DNA of 64,000 nt from Laccaria trichodermophora (lineage: Eukaryota; Basidiomycota; Agaricomycetes; Agaricales; Hydnangiaceae): the NCBI GenBank assembly GCA_018417955.1, contig JACTVC010000014.1, forward strand, positions 496,001 through 560,000, written 5' to 3'. Positions 32,947-45,420 of this stretch are shown here, in pieces (the first letter of the stretch is position 1; the number at the start of each line of letters is the position of its first letter). Under the pieces are notes generated by a model that searched no databases, had not been told where the DNA came from, and worked only from the letters and a program-made list of their open reading frames with translations. A program made the translations under genes and the position numbers.

Positions 32947-33321
32947 ATGGCAGATTCAAATCCCGCTCCCCCCTTGACCTCCTGGCCGGATATCAAAGAA
33001 CAGTCAATTGCAGACTCCAGTCTTCGCCTCTGGGTTCCCGAACATCTATTTGAGGAAGCAATAATCCGTCAAAATGCTTCCCCTTCCATTTCCATTGAAA
33101 CACCTGCCGCTATTCATCGCCAAATTTCCTCAACATCACGTCTCGAAGGTGGACCAATCTCAACCCCGAAACAAGTGAAACACCTTGGGTTCTTCGAAAT
33201 CAACAGTGACTCAGAGTCTGGCGATGAACTGGAGTCAAGCAGTGGCCGTCAGTCCGTTATTTCTATTACTGACACTGGTTCTGTGGCAAGCGACCGCTCA
33301 GTCATATACATCTCTGATTAA
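32947..33321 (+). CDS. Possible C-terminal exon of the GEN1-like gene
   Basis: An open frame of 124 codons starting MADSNPAPPLTSWPD. It contains SSLRLWVPEHLF, which fits the MRMWVP-type segment near the C-terminus of mushroom GEN1-like proteins, and ends with a Ser/Asp-rich tail (SDSESGDELESSS) and ISD. If spliced to the upstream exons this would be the natural end of the nuclease; as it stands the upstream frame stops at 32281. It could also be a separate small gene. Confidence 0.4.
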   Translation: MADSNPAPPLTSWPDIKEQSIADSSLRLWVPEHLFEEAIIRQNASPSISIETPAAIHRQISSTSRLEGGPISTPKQVKHLGFFEINSDSESGDELESSSGRQSVISITDTGSVASDRSVIYISD

Positions 33322-33425
33322 CGTGAAAGAACGTTGTACAAAATTTGTGTCTACCCCCACTATGTATTTTATATCGACGAAGCGACATGATATGTCGTGC
33401 AATGCAGATATTCTACCCCCCAACT

Positions 33426-35040
33426 TTATAAAAGCCGTTCGCGGTGCTTGGCATCCCAATCCCTCAAAAACTGCAGAAGCCTCTTACTTCCTGCAGGAGA
33501 GTCTCGTCTGGTGAGAAGTTCACGCACGACCTCTTCTGCTTCACATTCTCCACCCTCCCCATACTTCTTCACAAGTTGGTGTCCTCTCTCGGCATCCACC
33601 AGCCACGTCTCCCCCGAACCAAGGGCAGTATAGATCATGGCCTTTGTAACGCGTAAGTTCTACCAAAGAACATTGTGAGTTTCACGAAGGAAAAAAAATG
33701 ATATGAATGAAAATCTTACCGAGTTTGTGTAAAGTTGGCCATGAAAGTCATCACAGAACTTCGCGGCGAATTCCCAGTTTCTAATGATGTCGGTATTTTG
33801 GCGGGTCTTGTGGGCAGAGCCCTTGAACGTTGAATAGCCGGGCCGTTGACTAAGCTTGCTCTGCAGTAGCTGTATTAGTCTGACCTTGTCATCAGCGTTG
33901 TCTAAGTCGACGTCGATAGACTTTGCCCTCTTCGTCTTTGAGGCAGGTGTTAAACCTAGACAGGATTGCCGGTCATGTAGAAAGAAAGTGTCAGTGATGT
34001 GAACGACCTGCCTTGTTTGACTGCCTCGTCAGGCTCCTCTCCATCCGAATCATGACCTCGTTTAACATTGGGTCTCATCTGAGGTACATTACAGCTCAGG
34101 AGGGGGGCAGACGGCAAAAGGATGAAAACACACCTCTTCGACTCGAAGCTGCATGAAACTCGAGTCAGCACTTGGAATATCAATCACCTCCGAGCCTTTG
34201 AGAGCGTCGAGCAGTGATTCAACCGTCCCGACAGCAAGACACCGTGTATAACTGGCATCATGAAGTAGGTCAGGTGTTCCAATTGCAACAGGGTCTTGAG
34301 AATTGCATGGGTTAGTGGAGGGGTCCTCGAGTCATGAGAGGGCATACCAGGTCCTGTGACAATCGCCGCTGGACTCTCCTGAAGCTGGGAGAGGACATCC
34401 TTGATCCTAACCTGATAGCCACTATCCCCACATGGCTCAACGGGAACGGTAATTTCCTGACAGGTTCTAGCACGGAAAGTATGCTGAAACCGATGGTCTT
34501 CAACGTAAATCCTTATCGTCTTCTGCAAAGCGAAATGTTAAAAGCGGCGACCTATCCGAACTGGCAGCTCACCATGGTGACGACATTAGCAAAGTCCCCT
34601 TCGTCAATAGGAAGCTCAGGCCCCCCTCCGACGCTCCCAAGTCTCCCATCGAGGTTCTCCAGTCTGCTCTCTGGTTCCCCACCGAGGTTCTCTAGCCTCC
34701 CGTCAAGGCCCGCCAACTCGGCCGAAAGTCGTTCTGCAGTTGTGCCCCGCTGAGGTCCGCCCTCTGATACATCGCATTCCGGTTGTCGAGGTGTGGGCGG
34801 ACGATTGCAACGATATCCCAAGGTGGGGTCCAGAAGCAAGCCTGTCAGCGCTGCTTTGTTGGTTTTGGGACCCACATGTATGGAGGATGGGAGGGGCTTG
34901 GATTTGACAAGGTTGTAGAGTTCGTTCTTCTTGAGGTGCCTAGAAAACGATCAGAAAGGAAGGCAAGAAGAGAATGCATGCACAGCCCACTTCAAATCCT
35001 CTGGCTGAAATGGTCGTCGGTCACCCTGTGCATCAGACAT
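33426..35040 (-). CDS. Uncharacterised coiled-coil gene
   Basis: Minus-strand gene starting with the ATG at 35040 (MSDAQGDRRPFQPEDLK). After a GTGGGC-donor intron the second exon reads HLKKNELYNLVKSKPLPSS and PKTNKAALTGLL, then a heptad-like region with two copies of (L/S)ENLxGxxES/G (about 34620-34720) suggesting a coiled coil. Later exons contain IRIYVEDHRFQHTFRA, KGSEVIDIPSADSSFMQL, an acidic and basic linker (KRGHDSDGEEPDEAVKQ), KSIDVDLDNADDKVRLIQLL and, after a 60-nt intron near 33660-33718, a helical end (TWLVDAERGHQLVKKYGEGG) closing at 33426. Splice signals are good and the composition is protein-like, so I regard it as a real gene, but I know of no function. The KKNELYNLVK segment is SAP-like at best. 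Confidence 0.6.
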
Positions 35041-35093
35041 GTTGCTGTGAGCTTGTGAGAAGATATGTCAAGGCGGCGCTGAGCATTGAAGTG

Positions 35094-35660
35094 CGATCTC
35101 ACCCATGATGTCACCCGGAACCAGATAAGCAAGCCCTCGATTGAGGAAAAAGAAGAGAGGTCTCACCGTTTTTTGGAAAAGGGATCGGAGATTTCCTCGA
35201 TAGCAGAAGCATTTTCCGCTAACGAGAAATCCAAAGCCTAAGAGCCCTTCCCGCTATGGAGGTTCAAATCCGCTATCGAGCTGTTTGAACCTCTGTCTCA
35301 CCTATGACATCACACTGAAACGAGGCCAGTGAGTCCTAGAATGAGAAAAGAGCATGGTTTCACCTTTTTCAAACGAGGATCCTCATGTGTTTCCCCAATA
35401 ACGGAAAGCGCTGATAGCGGAAAATGCTTTCCGCTATCGAGGAAGCTGTCCTCGTTCGAGAGCAAGACGATGCGGGGATTCCGCGACTGGGGATGGGTCT
35501 TCCTCCGGGGGTGCTGGGTGTGCGAGGATCTGAAGGTGCGATCACGATTTCCGCATTCGTTGTGAGAGGGGAAACCTCGAGCGCGGAAATGTTGCAAAGA
35601 AAGCCTTCCGCTATCGACCTCAAGGGTGGTGTTTCCGCGTTCGCCCTCCTTTCTGGGGTT
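35094..35660. repeat. Hairpin-rich repeat with TTTCCGCTATCGAG motif
   Basis: Two diverged tandem units start at about 35094 and 35291 (both CTCACCYATGAYRTCAC), roughly 200 bp apart. The word TTTCCGCTATCGA or its complement recurs at about 35203, 35266, 35413, 35428 and 35607. Perfect stems: GATAGCGGAAA (35413-35423) with TTTCCGCTATC (35428-35438) around a 4-nt loop, and GAGGTTCAAA with TTTGAACCTC (about 35262-35297). No protein is supported, although several frames happen to be open. Confidence 0.6.
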
Positions 35661-37492
35661 TCTCTGAGGTTTCCGCGTTCAAGCATGCAAAAAGGTCGAT
35701 CGGGGGTGTTCCTGTGCAGTCCGCAATCGGTGTGCCGGGGAATCCTCGAGTGGGGGTCTCCTCGCTCCCAGGGGGAGATTGTCGCCACCCCCCGCACAGA
35801 GAACGAAGGTCAGCCTGCAGAGAGAGAGCGGTCAGCAAGGCATGGTACAGGCAAAGCAAACCTGGTTTGATTTGGGCGGGGGAAAGCTCAAAGCTCAGAG
35901 GGAGGGGGCAGGCACGGAAGGGGGGAAAAACGGATTCATTGGGCGTTACACTAAGTACGGTATCGAGGAGGGCACGATCGCGGACCTCCAGAGCGAGGTT
36001 ACCAGCGCCGTGACGGAGGTGACGCCCAGGCCAAAAACCGAGGGTTGCCAGCGTCCACGTGACGTAACCCGCCGTCACCCGGTCACGTAACCAGGCGTGA
36101 TACCCTAGACTAGAGTGTGAGTAGATAAGGTAGACGACAACCATATCCTTCCAACGTCACGTGCATAGCGTGACATTTCCATTTTAAGCCTCAATTACAC
36201 AGATAATGTCCTAGAATATTTTGAACACGAATCGCAGCTAATCGAAAACCATAGAACTGAGCCGAGTGTAGATTTCATGGAGCACAAAAAAAATTAAAGC
36301 GATAAAACGAAATTTGAGGGAAAAGAAACAAAAATACTTCACGACGCGTCAATTTGAAGGCACACGCGCAAATCCTCTTCATTAGGCCAGAACCATGTCT
36401 AAGCAAAGCAATTACCTCCAGTACAGAGCATAGAACTTACATAGAGGTGATAAATCTATATAAAAAAGCTAAAACTGCAAACTTGGGAGAATGAGGGGAT
36501 TCTATTTCTGGGTGTTCAATTACTCAAGGATGCGTCTTAACTAGTCACACAAATATCAGAGAACAACAACCCCCGCAAGATATGAAACCTTTATGAATTC
36601 ATTATAGTCAATTTTGGATTGAAACTTCGATGCGACGAAGGCTTTTGACAGTCAATCTGAGCTTGATCTGAGCTTCAGGAACCTACCATAGTATTTTTGT
36701 ATCTCCTCCCCCAATTTTCATTCTCCTACTTCATAAATTTGTATATATATTTAGAGCACTAATTCTAATAGTTCTATGGTCGTTGATTTTCCCTAACTTT
36801 ATGCACAGAATTGTTATGGCCTTTTCTTCAACTTTTCTCATTTCTGTTTGCCAAAAAAGGAGCGTTATGTCACGTCACAGAGGTTGGTTGTGTATGGTTG
36901 TCGTCTACCTTAATTCATGTCTATTGCTTATGTCAGCGACATCCTCAATCTCCCCCAACCTCTGTCCGACCCAAGTCCACCGCCAGACATCATTGTTTCT
37001 GCAGCATTTGGAATGATCCCTTTTGCTTCAGGATGTAAGTTTAACATAGAATGCTCGCCCCCCCTCGACGTGATCGATTTCTTTCAAGGTTTGCATTTTA
37101 TTTGTTACATGTTCTGAGTCCGATGTTGAACTCGGAGCGACTACTCGCTGAAGTTGCGTTCGTCTATCGAATTCTTTCTGACTCACTATATTGGACTAGG
37201 TTGTTGAGGTTGTCGATTCGGAAGTAAAACGGGGGAGAATTTTGTTAATCATAAATGCTTTCGACCTGTACGAAGGACCACTTGAAAGAGAAGTGCTATT
37301 CGAGAATGGCCATCAGCTATGTGAGATGCACTACCTTTTTTATAACGAGCTTTACTCAAATGAATAGCCTAGGAACGGTTCTGATGGTTGGGAGCCTAGG
37401 ACAGTCTGGAACGACTCTGGAGCCCAGAAGGTGGTTCGCGCGGCGGAGCTCGCAACCTCCGACCACCTTTGGGTCCCACCCATCGTGCAAAA
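35661..37492. other. Spacer without a supported gene
   Basis: 35661-36120 is GC-rich and open in several frames on both strands, with no domain. 36040-36170 carries several CACGTGAC and GTCACGTAAC words. 36290-37240 is AT-rich. Nothing further can be assigned. Confidence 0.4.
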
Positions 37493-37625
37493 TGCGCCCT
37501 GACGACCACGTAACGTGCCGTTTTTGTCTTCAAAAAAGGGTGTCAAGACTAGGTTTAGGACTCTTCAGCAGATACCAAGACTCGCATTGCCGTCAGGTTC
37601 AACGAATTCAATTTACACTGAGTCA
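37493..37625. repeat. Dispersed repeat, copy 1 (3' tail of the 63.4-kb gene)
   Basis: Matches 63262-63404 over about 140 bp. Shared words include TCGTGCAAARTGCGCCCTGA, CACGTAACG, TTCAGCAGATAC and GTCAGGYTCAACGAATT. In the other copy this sequence is the 3' flank of a gene. Here only a faint trace of that gene's C-terminus (minus-strand GDS...SV, stop) follows. Confidence 0.7.
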
Positions 37626-39059
37626 GGCTTACCCTCCGAATCTCCATGATCAAACTTGTGATTCGGGACGGACGTTGCGAACGTGTCATGATATCTTTGG
37701 TTTCATGCCAAATCTCGACACAATCTGCTCGCTCATTTTACAAACTCGACCCGAACTTTCAAGATGCCTGTCTAAACTTGGAGCACAGTCGACTCGACAT
37801 ATATCATGGAACGGCGCTCCTCAGAGTCCTCACGTCTAACACCGAGCTGCACCTGAAATGTTACCCTTTTACTAGATTAAGCTGAAGGCTGCGGAATCTT
37901 TACCGCTCCTCGCTCCCCATTCCCATCCTCTCACGTCCTTCTCAAAGGCAACGTCCCAATTCAACCCAGCTCAGCGCTTGTTTCTGTTCTGGGCGAACCT
38001 TGCCATGAGAACCAATTGGCAAGCGCATCGGGGCTTTTCGCCCCCACACAACACGGTCTATTTCGGACCCAACGCAGCCTTCTTACATATACGCTTCAAT
38101 GCCCTGCAATCTCCGGAATAAATTCAGTGCCATCATGCCAAAACTTTCACGTTGCTGGCCATGATTGATTCAGCTTACGCAGCAACTTTTGCACCCGTTT
38201 TACGTGCAGTGGAGATCATTGCATTGAGCGCCGACTGAGTACTAGGCAACATATTCAGGGCTTGCACGGGCTTTTGTAAATGTCAAAACTCAATTCCTAT
38301 CTAAGTCTTTCGTCACGCCCTACCTACAAATCTAAAGGCACTAAAGTCACCCTTCATCTGCATCTCTTATCGTGCGCCAAGGAATCTTGATCCAAAGTTC
38401 AAACATACCTCCATTCTGCTTTACGACAGCGAGAACACATGCATGTTTTCCCTTCACCGGTACAGATCCAGATTCTGCACCTTCTTGAACCATGCCCAGG
38501 ATATGTTCAGAAGCTTTGGAACGTTCTTCTAGGGTTTACACGAAGATGGCATTTACGCATTACCATGTCAGCATCAGACGCGCCTTTCTCCCTTCAAGGT
38601 TGCTCAAAGTTCAATGACGACAAACTCTTGGATGGAAACTCAGGCCCTTCCTTAGTTATCACACTCGTACCCGCTTGCCGTGAACACACACATCCGGGCC
38701 CAACAGCAGTGTCGTCTTTGCGTGGACGGACCCACGGACCACGGACCGCAGGATCTCTCATGAGCTGCTGCTGCATCATCACACCAAGACGACTGTACGT
38801 ACATGCGTACACCGTGCATCAGTCCTTCACCTACGTGTGGCGTTCGAACTTCGAAGGCTGACTGAAATGATTGTGATCTCTTTGAACCCAGGAAAGAAGG
38901 GTAAAAAGTCTCCCACAGATACCAAGAATAACGCCTGGTTCTATGTCGACGGTGATAACCTGATTCGGAACAAAAAGAGCTCAACTAGTGATGTGCCAAC
39001 GGCACTGTAGGAGTCGGGCTCAGAGTGGACGAGATTCTTGCGGGCAATAGCGTATAGGA
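37626..39059. other. Spacer without a supported gene
   Basis: Overlapping open frames on both strands near 38440-38980 show no domain and no consistent splicing. I see no RNA gene here. Confidence 0.4.
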
Positions 39060-39280
39060 ACTTGCTTATCTTACGACTTATTCGATGCACATGTAACAGG
39101 CATGACACGAATAAAGAAAGTCTTCCACAACAGCTGTACATAGTATGCAAGAAAGCGTGTGTATGTATAGGCTGCGACAACGATAACTTGCTTATCTTAC
39201 GAGGAAGATGCAATCCACATGTAACGGACGTCCATGACACGGTCTTTCACAACAACTCTACTTAGTATGTAAGTAGTATA
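39060..39280. repeat. Two-copy tandem duplication of about 126 bp
   Basis: ACTTGCTTATCTTACGA begins at about 39060 and again at 39186. Both copies continue with CACATGTAAC, CATGACACG, a TCTTYCACAACA word and TAGTATGYAAG. Confidence 0.6.
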
Positions 39281-39933
39281 CGTTTTGGTAACACCTGCCC
39301 ACAACAATGGCAGGTATCAATAAATATGTAGTATGGTTCACAACGTAAAAACACAGACACAATAAATAACGTAAATGGTAGTAAAAGGGTATGCGCAGTG
39401 TGTACAGATGATGAAATGGCATGGTGATTGGGACTCGTGTACGGTGTATCTCGGTGACGCGTGTTGGGTGATTCCTGACTGACGCGTGTGGTGGTGGTCG
39501 ACGGGGGGTGTGGGGGTATGTAAACAAGAAACGATGAAGATGAAGGGAAAGAAAGAGTCTAAGTCTAATCAATGCAGGAACGAACCAAGGATAACGGAAG
39601 AAAATGGTTGGTCAAAGGGAGGAGTCGGAGGAAAAGATATCCCTTTTTCAGTGGGGCCATGTCAGGATGGGCCTTGACCTGATAATTTTATTGTAGCGCC
39701 GGGTCCAGCCAATATTGAGCCAACAATGGGGGACCAAGGCGTAACTCGGATATGAAATATCTGCGAGCGTCGGGGATATCGCGTAATCACAAGGGTACAT
39801 ATATACATGGGGCTGAATGGCATTGAATGTTGAACCCTGAAAGTGGACCGGGGTGTGGAGTTGAGTTTGTTGATACGGTGATTGCGGAGTTTGAGTCGAA
39901 TCGAATTGAATAGCGCCAACAGCAACGTGGAGT

Positions 39934-42638
39934 CTACTCCTCGCGTTTGCTCAGAACAAATGCGCTCTCCCAGGTGGGCACAAAGGGATCCGTACTCGCA
40001 AGGCGCCAGTTGCCTACGAGCGTCTCGCCACCGACGAGGTACCCGTAGAAGAACAGATGATTGATTGGGTGGCCCTGTACATGAGTTGAGTGAGCTGACA
40101 GTAAACGTGAGTGTGAAGAAGAGAAAGAGACGTACGGCGCTCCTGAGGATACCAACGAGCCCGTCCCAAGGTCTTACACGGCCGTAGAACGTATACTTAT
40201 TCCATGCCTGCGCGTGTTTCTCATCGACCTAGTAAGAAACCCCCGTCAGACAACAACTAAAAAAGAAAATAGTAGAAAAACGTGCCTCGCCGGTCAGGAG
40301 AACATCCTCAACTCCATCACAAGGCCTTAGATATTCCTTGTCGGCTATGTTCCTAGTAGCCTCATACACTTGACCAGTGTAAGGATTACGAGCCCTCGGT
40401 TGTCCACGAAGCTCTGGCTCCATTTCCGTGTCATCCTCATCCTCGCTGTCGGCACTGCACTCCGATTGCGATGTTTGGCCACAGTCTGTCGAGCAACTTG
40501 AGGAAGGGGGGTTGTCATTGAAGCCGTCAAGCTCCCATACGGTATCTGGGTCAATTTCGTCGTCGTCGTCGTCGTCTTCTTCATCTTCATCCTCGTCGTT
40601 GGCGGAAGGCCTGGAACATTGCTTCCCGGGAGTGCTCATCCCAAGCCCAACACGCTCGAAGATCTTTTCCACCACTTCCGAATCGCCCTTCCTCATCCGA
40701 GCAAGAAGAGCAGCGCGACTCTTGCACCGCGCGCAACTTGGGGGTTCGTGCACGGAAGAGTTCGACGAAGACGAAGCTAAGGCAGCCGCAGCAGCAGAGG
40801 CCGCTGACTGCCCAAAGACGTCGTACAAATCATGCACGCCCTTCTTCGTCTGATCCCACGTCTCATAGACGTACCCGGCTCCTCGTTGATCGTAATCCAA
40901 ACGAAAAGTGATCGTTTCCCTCTCTTGCACGTCCTCTGGCGTAACCTGGAACCGATCCCTTCCCCAGCCATTACGCAGACCCGAGTTAGGGCCGTTCGCC
41001 GCCCATGAGACGCCTCCTTCTCGTCCTGGGATCCAGGCGTTCTGCATGCTCATGTCAAGGGGAACTTCCTCGTGGTCCCCGGTGTCTGTGAGGATGATCG
41101 CGGGCTCCGCTTTAGGAGTGGGAATTGGACCAGCAAGTCGTTGAATAGACGAAGGGGCGTTTGAATTGGAGGCACTGATGGTGGGAGGGGCGACGTAGTG
41201 GTGTTCCGTGAGACGCATGAACATGGGCTGCGCAATGGCGTAGAGGGTTCGACCACTGAACGCTGGTGGGTATGCGGGAGATGCGAGAAGCCCGGCATGG
41301 GATTCCTCCGAAGTGAGCTGAAAAGTAACATCAGAAAAAGCGAACGCTCGAGCTTGAAGAGGTAGTTGGTACTCACAACCCATCTTCCTTGCCACAAGCC
41401 GCTCAACGAGCCAGGTACGTACACAGTGCCAACCCTCCACCTTGGCATTGGCTGCCACAAATCGCCACATTGCCTCGCTCTCCACCAATCGCAGTCCCAC
41501 ATCGAACTAACGTCCTCAGGTGCGACCTTGCCATTATCCAGATACCTCGCAACTCCGGCATTCCAATCCCAATTCACCTGTCGGACGTACTTCGCGCCTT
41601 GATGCGTATTGACTTCATGAATATCTTCTGCTGTCGGCCCAATTCTGCCTTGCTGGTCTGCATCAGCGCGGTCAAAAGGAACGTGAGGTGCAGAAAATGG
41701 GTGAGATTCTTGTTGCGCAACGAAAAGCAGTTTTGCGGGGATAGATATAGGTCCAACAGCGAAATCCGGCCGAGACCGGAAATGAACTTGATTTGCGGGG
41801 GCACCTTGCTGGTAGAGGGGGTACGAGCCATGCGGCGTGGGGGTGAAGAGTTCGTGTTGTTGATCTGGATTCGAAGCCGATAGCGGCAAGTCAAAGTGGG
41901 TAGGAGGTGCATAAGCCGAGGCGTACTATAAAGCGGTAACGACAAAATATTAGTATGGTAGCATCGGTAGGTAGTATGCACTTACACGGAAAGGCACAAG
42001 GGCAAACGCCGAAACAATACGGTAGAGTTGGGTATGTTGATAAGGCGATTGCGAGGTGATTTTTTCTACATGCAGGCAAAGAAAATGTCAGATTTGTGGA
42101 GAACATGCCAAGGTGACTACTGACCTTTTGTTAAAAACATCCACATCAACCAGAGACCAGCAGAACTGTGGGGGGTCTCCAACGGCCATCCATCGTTTGT
42201 CATGCGATTATCGTATAACCGCCTACGCACAAACTGATCAAGGAACGACTCGATTCCCGCCCATTCAAGCTGCGCGCGATTCTTCCCGTCGTTTTCCAGC
42301 ATGAGCATAAACGCAGTTGGCAAGTGGTCGACGACATCGTCGTCGTCAACATTACCCCGTCGGAAAAACTGAAGACAAAGACATGCGTGAACGAGCTGTT
42401 CAGCGCAGTCCTTTGCGTATGGTTTGAACGCTCGGCGCTTTACCGCGTTACAGTCGAATTTGAGCCTTGCGATACGCGCATATAGTCCGGTGCTTTTCTT
42501 GAAATGTAAAGCCCTGTTTAGACGCTTGGAGGTGCAGAGTAGCGGTATAAGATCGGTTGGCGGGCCCAACGGCGAGCTGGCGACGAGTGCGAAAGCGATA
42601 TCATTGAGAACCTCGTCTGGTAGAGTAGTTAGGGACAT
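39934..42638 (-). CDS. F-box protein B (802 residues)
   Basis: Six exons on the minus strand (42638-42125, 42065-41986, 41925-41377, 41317-40286, 40228-40136, 40074-39934) sum to exactly 803 codons. The start is the ATG at 42638, MSLTTLPDEVLNDIAF, an N-terminal F-box continuing with LIPLLCTSKRLNRAL; such proteins recruit substrates to SCF ubiquitin ligases. The middle carries a conserved-looking RYLDNGKVAPEDVSSMWDCD segment and GTVYVPGSLSGLWQGRW. The third quarter is low complexity: an Ala run, a Ser run, a C-xx-C pair (CARCKSRAALLARM), and an acidic stretch encoded by a GAC/GAT/GAG microsatellite near 40560-40600. The end is rich in Trp and Gly (RPWDGLVGILRSA, GYLVGGETLVGNWRLA). Intron 4 (40229-40285) uses a GC donor. 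Probably a conserved housekeeping-type gene. Confidence 0.8.
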
Positions 42639-44559
42639 GGGGGCGGGCGGGGAGTGGAAGGCGGCAGTGGAAGTACATCGCTGAGCTTTATATGAAATGA
42701 AGGCGGCATTCTTCACGCAGGCGTTTGTTTAGGCGGAGTTCGTCTCCGATCGACTTCTAAATGGGCCCATCTCCGTCTTTCCAGATCGGGATAGCCGATT
42801 TCTTACGCAGATTGCCATCGATCGGCGATCACTTGTTTGATCACTTACCAAACAGAATAACACCGTTCCGCCATCCATCCAGACGGCCATTCCCAAGGCC
42901 TTCCTAACCGTTCTTACTGCGGCCTGACATTTCTTTTGAGCGCTTTACCAGTCCTATTTACTTCGACCCCAAAGGACTACGAACACTTTTCTAATCACCG
43001 AACAGTCAGTCCTCAGTCCTTCAAACACTTCCTCCTCTCATCTTGTTCTCATCAAGCGATTCACACATTTGGACCTGGGATAACTCCCACGTAGCACCTA
43101 ATTTGCAACCTCTCACCCAAAACGACGGCTAGGTCAATTTCGCGGACTTGTAATACGACGGGGATCACGCCGGAGCTCAAACATCCTGTCTAATGCGTAG
43201 ACTGGAGGGACAAGATAAACACATATTACGCTATTTTTAGAGTTGAGTTCATCCTATCCTTTCCTTTCAAGAGCACTAATTAAATAAATTCTAGACCGAA
43301 ATGTAAGTATAACCGCAGCACGCTACTTAATCGCAGGTTCGCTCCTTTCTTTTGAAGGGCCAACCGTTGATCATGACGCCGAACGGAAATCAAAACACCT
43401 AGCTCAAAATCCTCAGCGTTCTGATGCACGGTACGAACAACAAGTCAAGTCCGACCCTGCGCGTCAGCGCTGACGCATTGAACACAGCGAGTACTCGCAT
43501 GCGAGGACAACTTGTCAAGGTGACTCCCAGGTCCGTGCCAGCGTGTAATCCGTGCGACCATTCTCCCCTTCCGCCTCAGCGACGATCCTAAAACCCCTAC
43601 ATTTAGACATCCGTGACACTGCTGGGAAGTTCCCAAATTCATATCTCTACGAAGAGATTCTTCTCAGGTTGCACACTTCGCAATGTTCACATGTTATCTC
43701 TGGGTGATCAAGTTATCCACCTCCAACCCGGACCGAGCACTGAGGAAGGTCACAAAGGACTAGAACGTATCTGTTCAAAATCGTCTTCGTATCAGATGGA
43801 CTGACCTTCGCGTTGATGGTATACGTACGATTGGTGATTACTACCTCCTCCGTTCATGAGTGATCGCCGTGATTGGGCGTATTCATTGCTAGGGAGTGGG
43901 ACTTTGACCGACATCCCCAGCCTAGCCTTTGGGTCAGAAGCACTACTCCATCTTGGACAGATGTATTTTAGCAATGCGGCGGTACCAGGTTGTCTGATTG
44001 ATTTAAATAGAATGAAACGTCCGTTGGAGTTGATGCTGGAGTTGTGCGATTCGTTCGATGCCGGCTTAGCTGTGCGTCATACGCAGCACTCGCGTGACTG
44101 GAAAAGATGGTGTGAGTGAGGTGAAATCTTTTCATTCCTACGGCACGCTGTATACAGCCTGGAAGAAGAAGAAAAGTGCGACCGTAGGACGGCGTTTAAG
44201 AAGATTAGTTCAATGTTAGACACTGATTTGGGGACGCCGTCAGCCGTTGCACCGCGGTCAGCTGTCTTGACATGACGGCGAACATCGTCAAATGAACTTG
44301 AGCATAGATGGCTCTTGAGTGTGACCGTACAACGACAGCCATGAACCCAAAGGCTGAATGACACTTGAGGATCCAAATCAGGTCTGAAATGTGCGTGCGT
44401 GTTGCTGCGCCTTGCAGCGTGCCCTATCTTCCTGAGTTAATCACCGCACTCTACATACTTACAGCGGTTATTTAACTGATGTCTTGAGCTTTACCGAGGC
44501 GGACTTCTTGCCCGGTACAGAGCGCGACCGTCCCAAGAATTACCACAGTTTTCATCTGG
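42639..44559. other. Promoter side of F-box B and spacer
   Basis: The first few hundred bases should include the promoter of the minus-strand F-box gene; no clear TATA box is visible. The rest (43-44.5 kb) holds only short open frames on both strands without recognisable domains. Confidence 0.4.
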
Positions 44560-45420
44560 GGACATAGTCCATTAAAGAGGCCGCGCTATAATAATTGTGA
44601 AAGTATAAAATGGAAGTCACCCAACTTGAATTCGATTGCGCGGACTTGGTAGGAGACACTTGTTGACGTTCAATTAGTCCCTCTAATATGACGGACGCAT
44701 GCAGTATGATAACCTAAAGTGACAATCAATAAAATGCCGAGACGTTGAAGTACCGCACCTGCCCTCTTGATACCACCTTAGTCATTCTCCAACCAGTCAG
44801 TAGTACCCCGGGCAAGTAAAAAGAAAATTATATCCCTGCAACATAGTTCTTTGTGTCCGTTGAAGAGGTCGCGCTATATTATATCGATTCTGGGTGTGTG
44901 AGTCACGTGTAGAAAGAAGAAGACACTTGATGTTCAAGGGACATGCCTGGACATGCACGGCATGAGTATGATATTGCACCAAACCTAGAGTGACAGTCAA
45001 TAGAAATTATAATACCGAGACGGTGAAGTACCGCACCTACCCTTTTGATACCCCCTTACTTACTCACCAAAGGCTGCCCCTGGCAAGTCAATATCCCAGA
45101 AACATAGTTTTTTTTGTGTCCGTTCAAGAGGCCGCGCTGTATATATCAATTCGGGGGGATGTGTTCAAGTATAGAAAGCAACTTGAATTTGATTGCGCGG
45201 GCTTGGTCACGGTAAGGAGACACTGCTTGTTGATGTTCAACAACTTCAACTTGAAGGGTCATGCACGGCATGAGTATGATATTGCACCGAACCTAAAATG
45301 ACAGTCGATAGAGATTATAATACCGAGACGTTGAAGTACCACACCTGTTCCTTTTGAAACTGATACCCCTCCCTCAACCGGTCGGTACCCCTGGCAGGTC
45401 AAAAGAAAAATTCAATCCCA
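44560..45420. repeat. Three-copy satellite, unit 260-310 bp
   Basis: Units start near 44560, 44850 and 45111. Each holds, in the same order, a TCCRTTNAAGAGGYCGCGCT word (44569, 44857, 45119), GACARTCRATARA, CCGAGACGKTGAAGTACC and a CAAGTMAAAAGAAAA-like end. The copies have diverged by substitutions and small deletions. No coding function. Confidence 0.75.

Noticed and set aside
32950..32975. tRNA T-loop-like GATTCAAATCCCGCT
   Set aside because: No matching acceptor stem, anticodon arm or D-loop around it.
40428..40853. Plus-strand open frame of 141 codons with long Ser and Ala runs
   Set aside because: It is the antisense reading of the acidic and Ala-rich part of F-box B, open because of triplet repeats.
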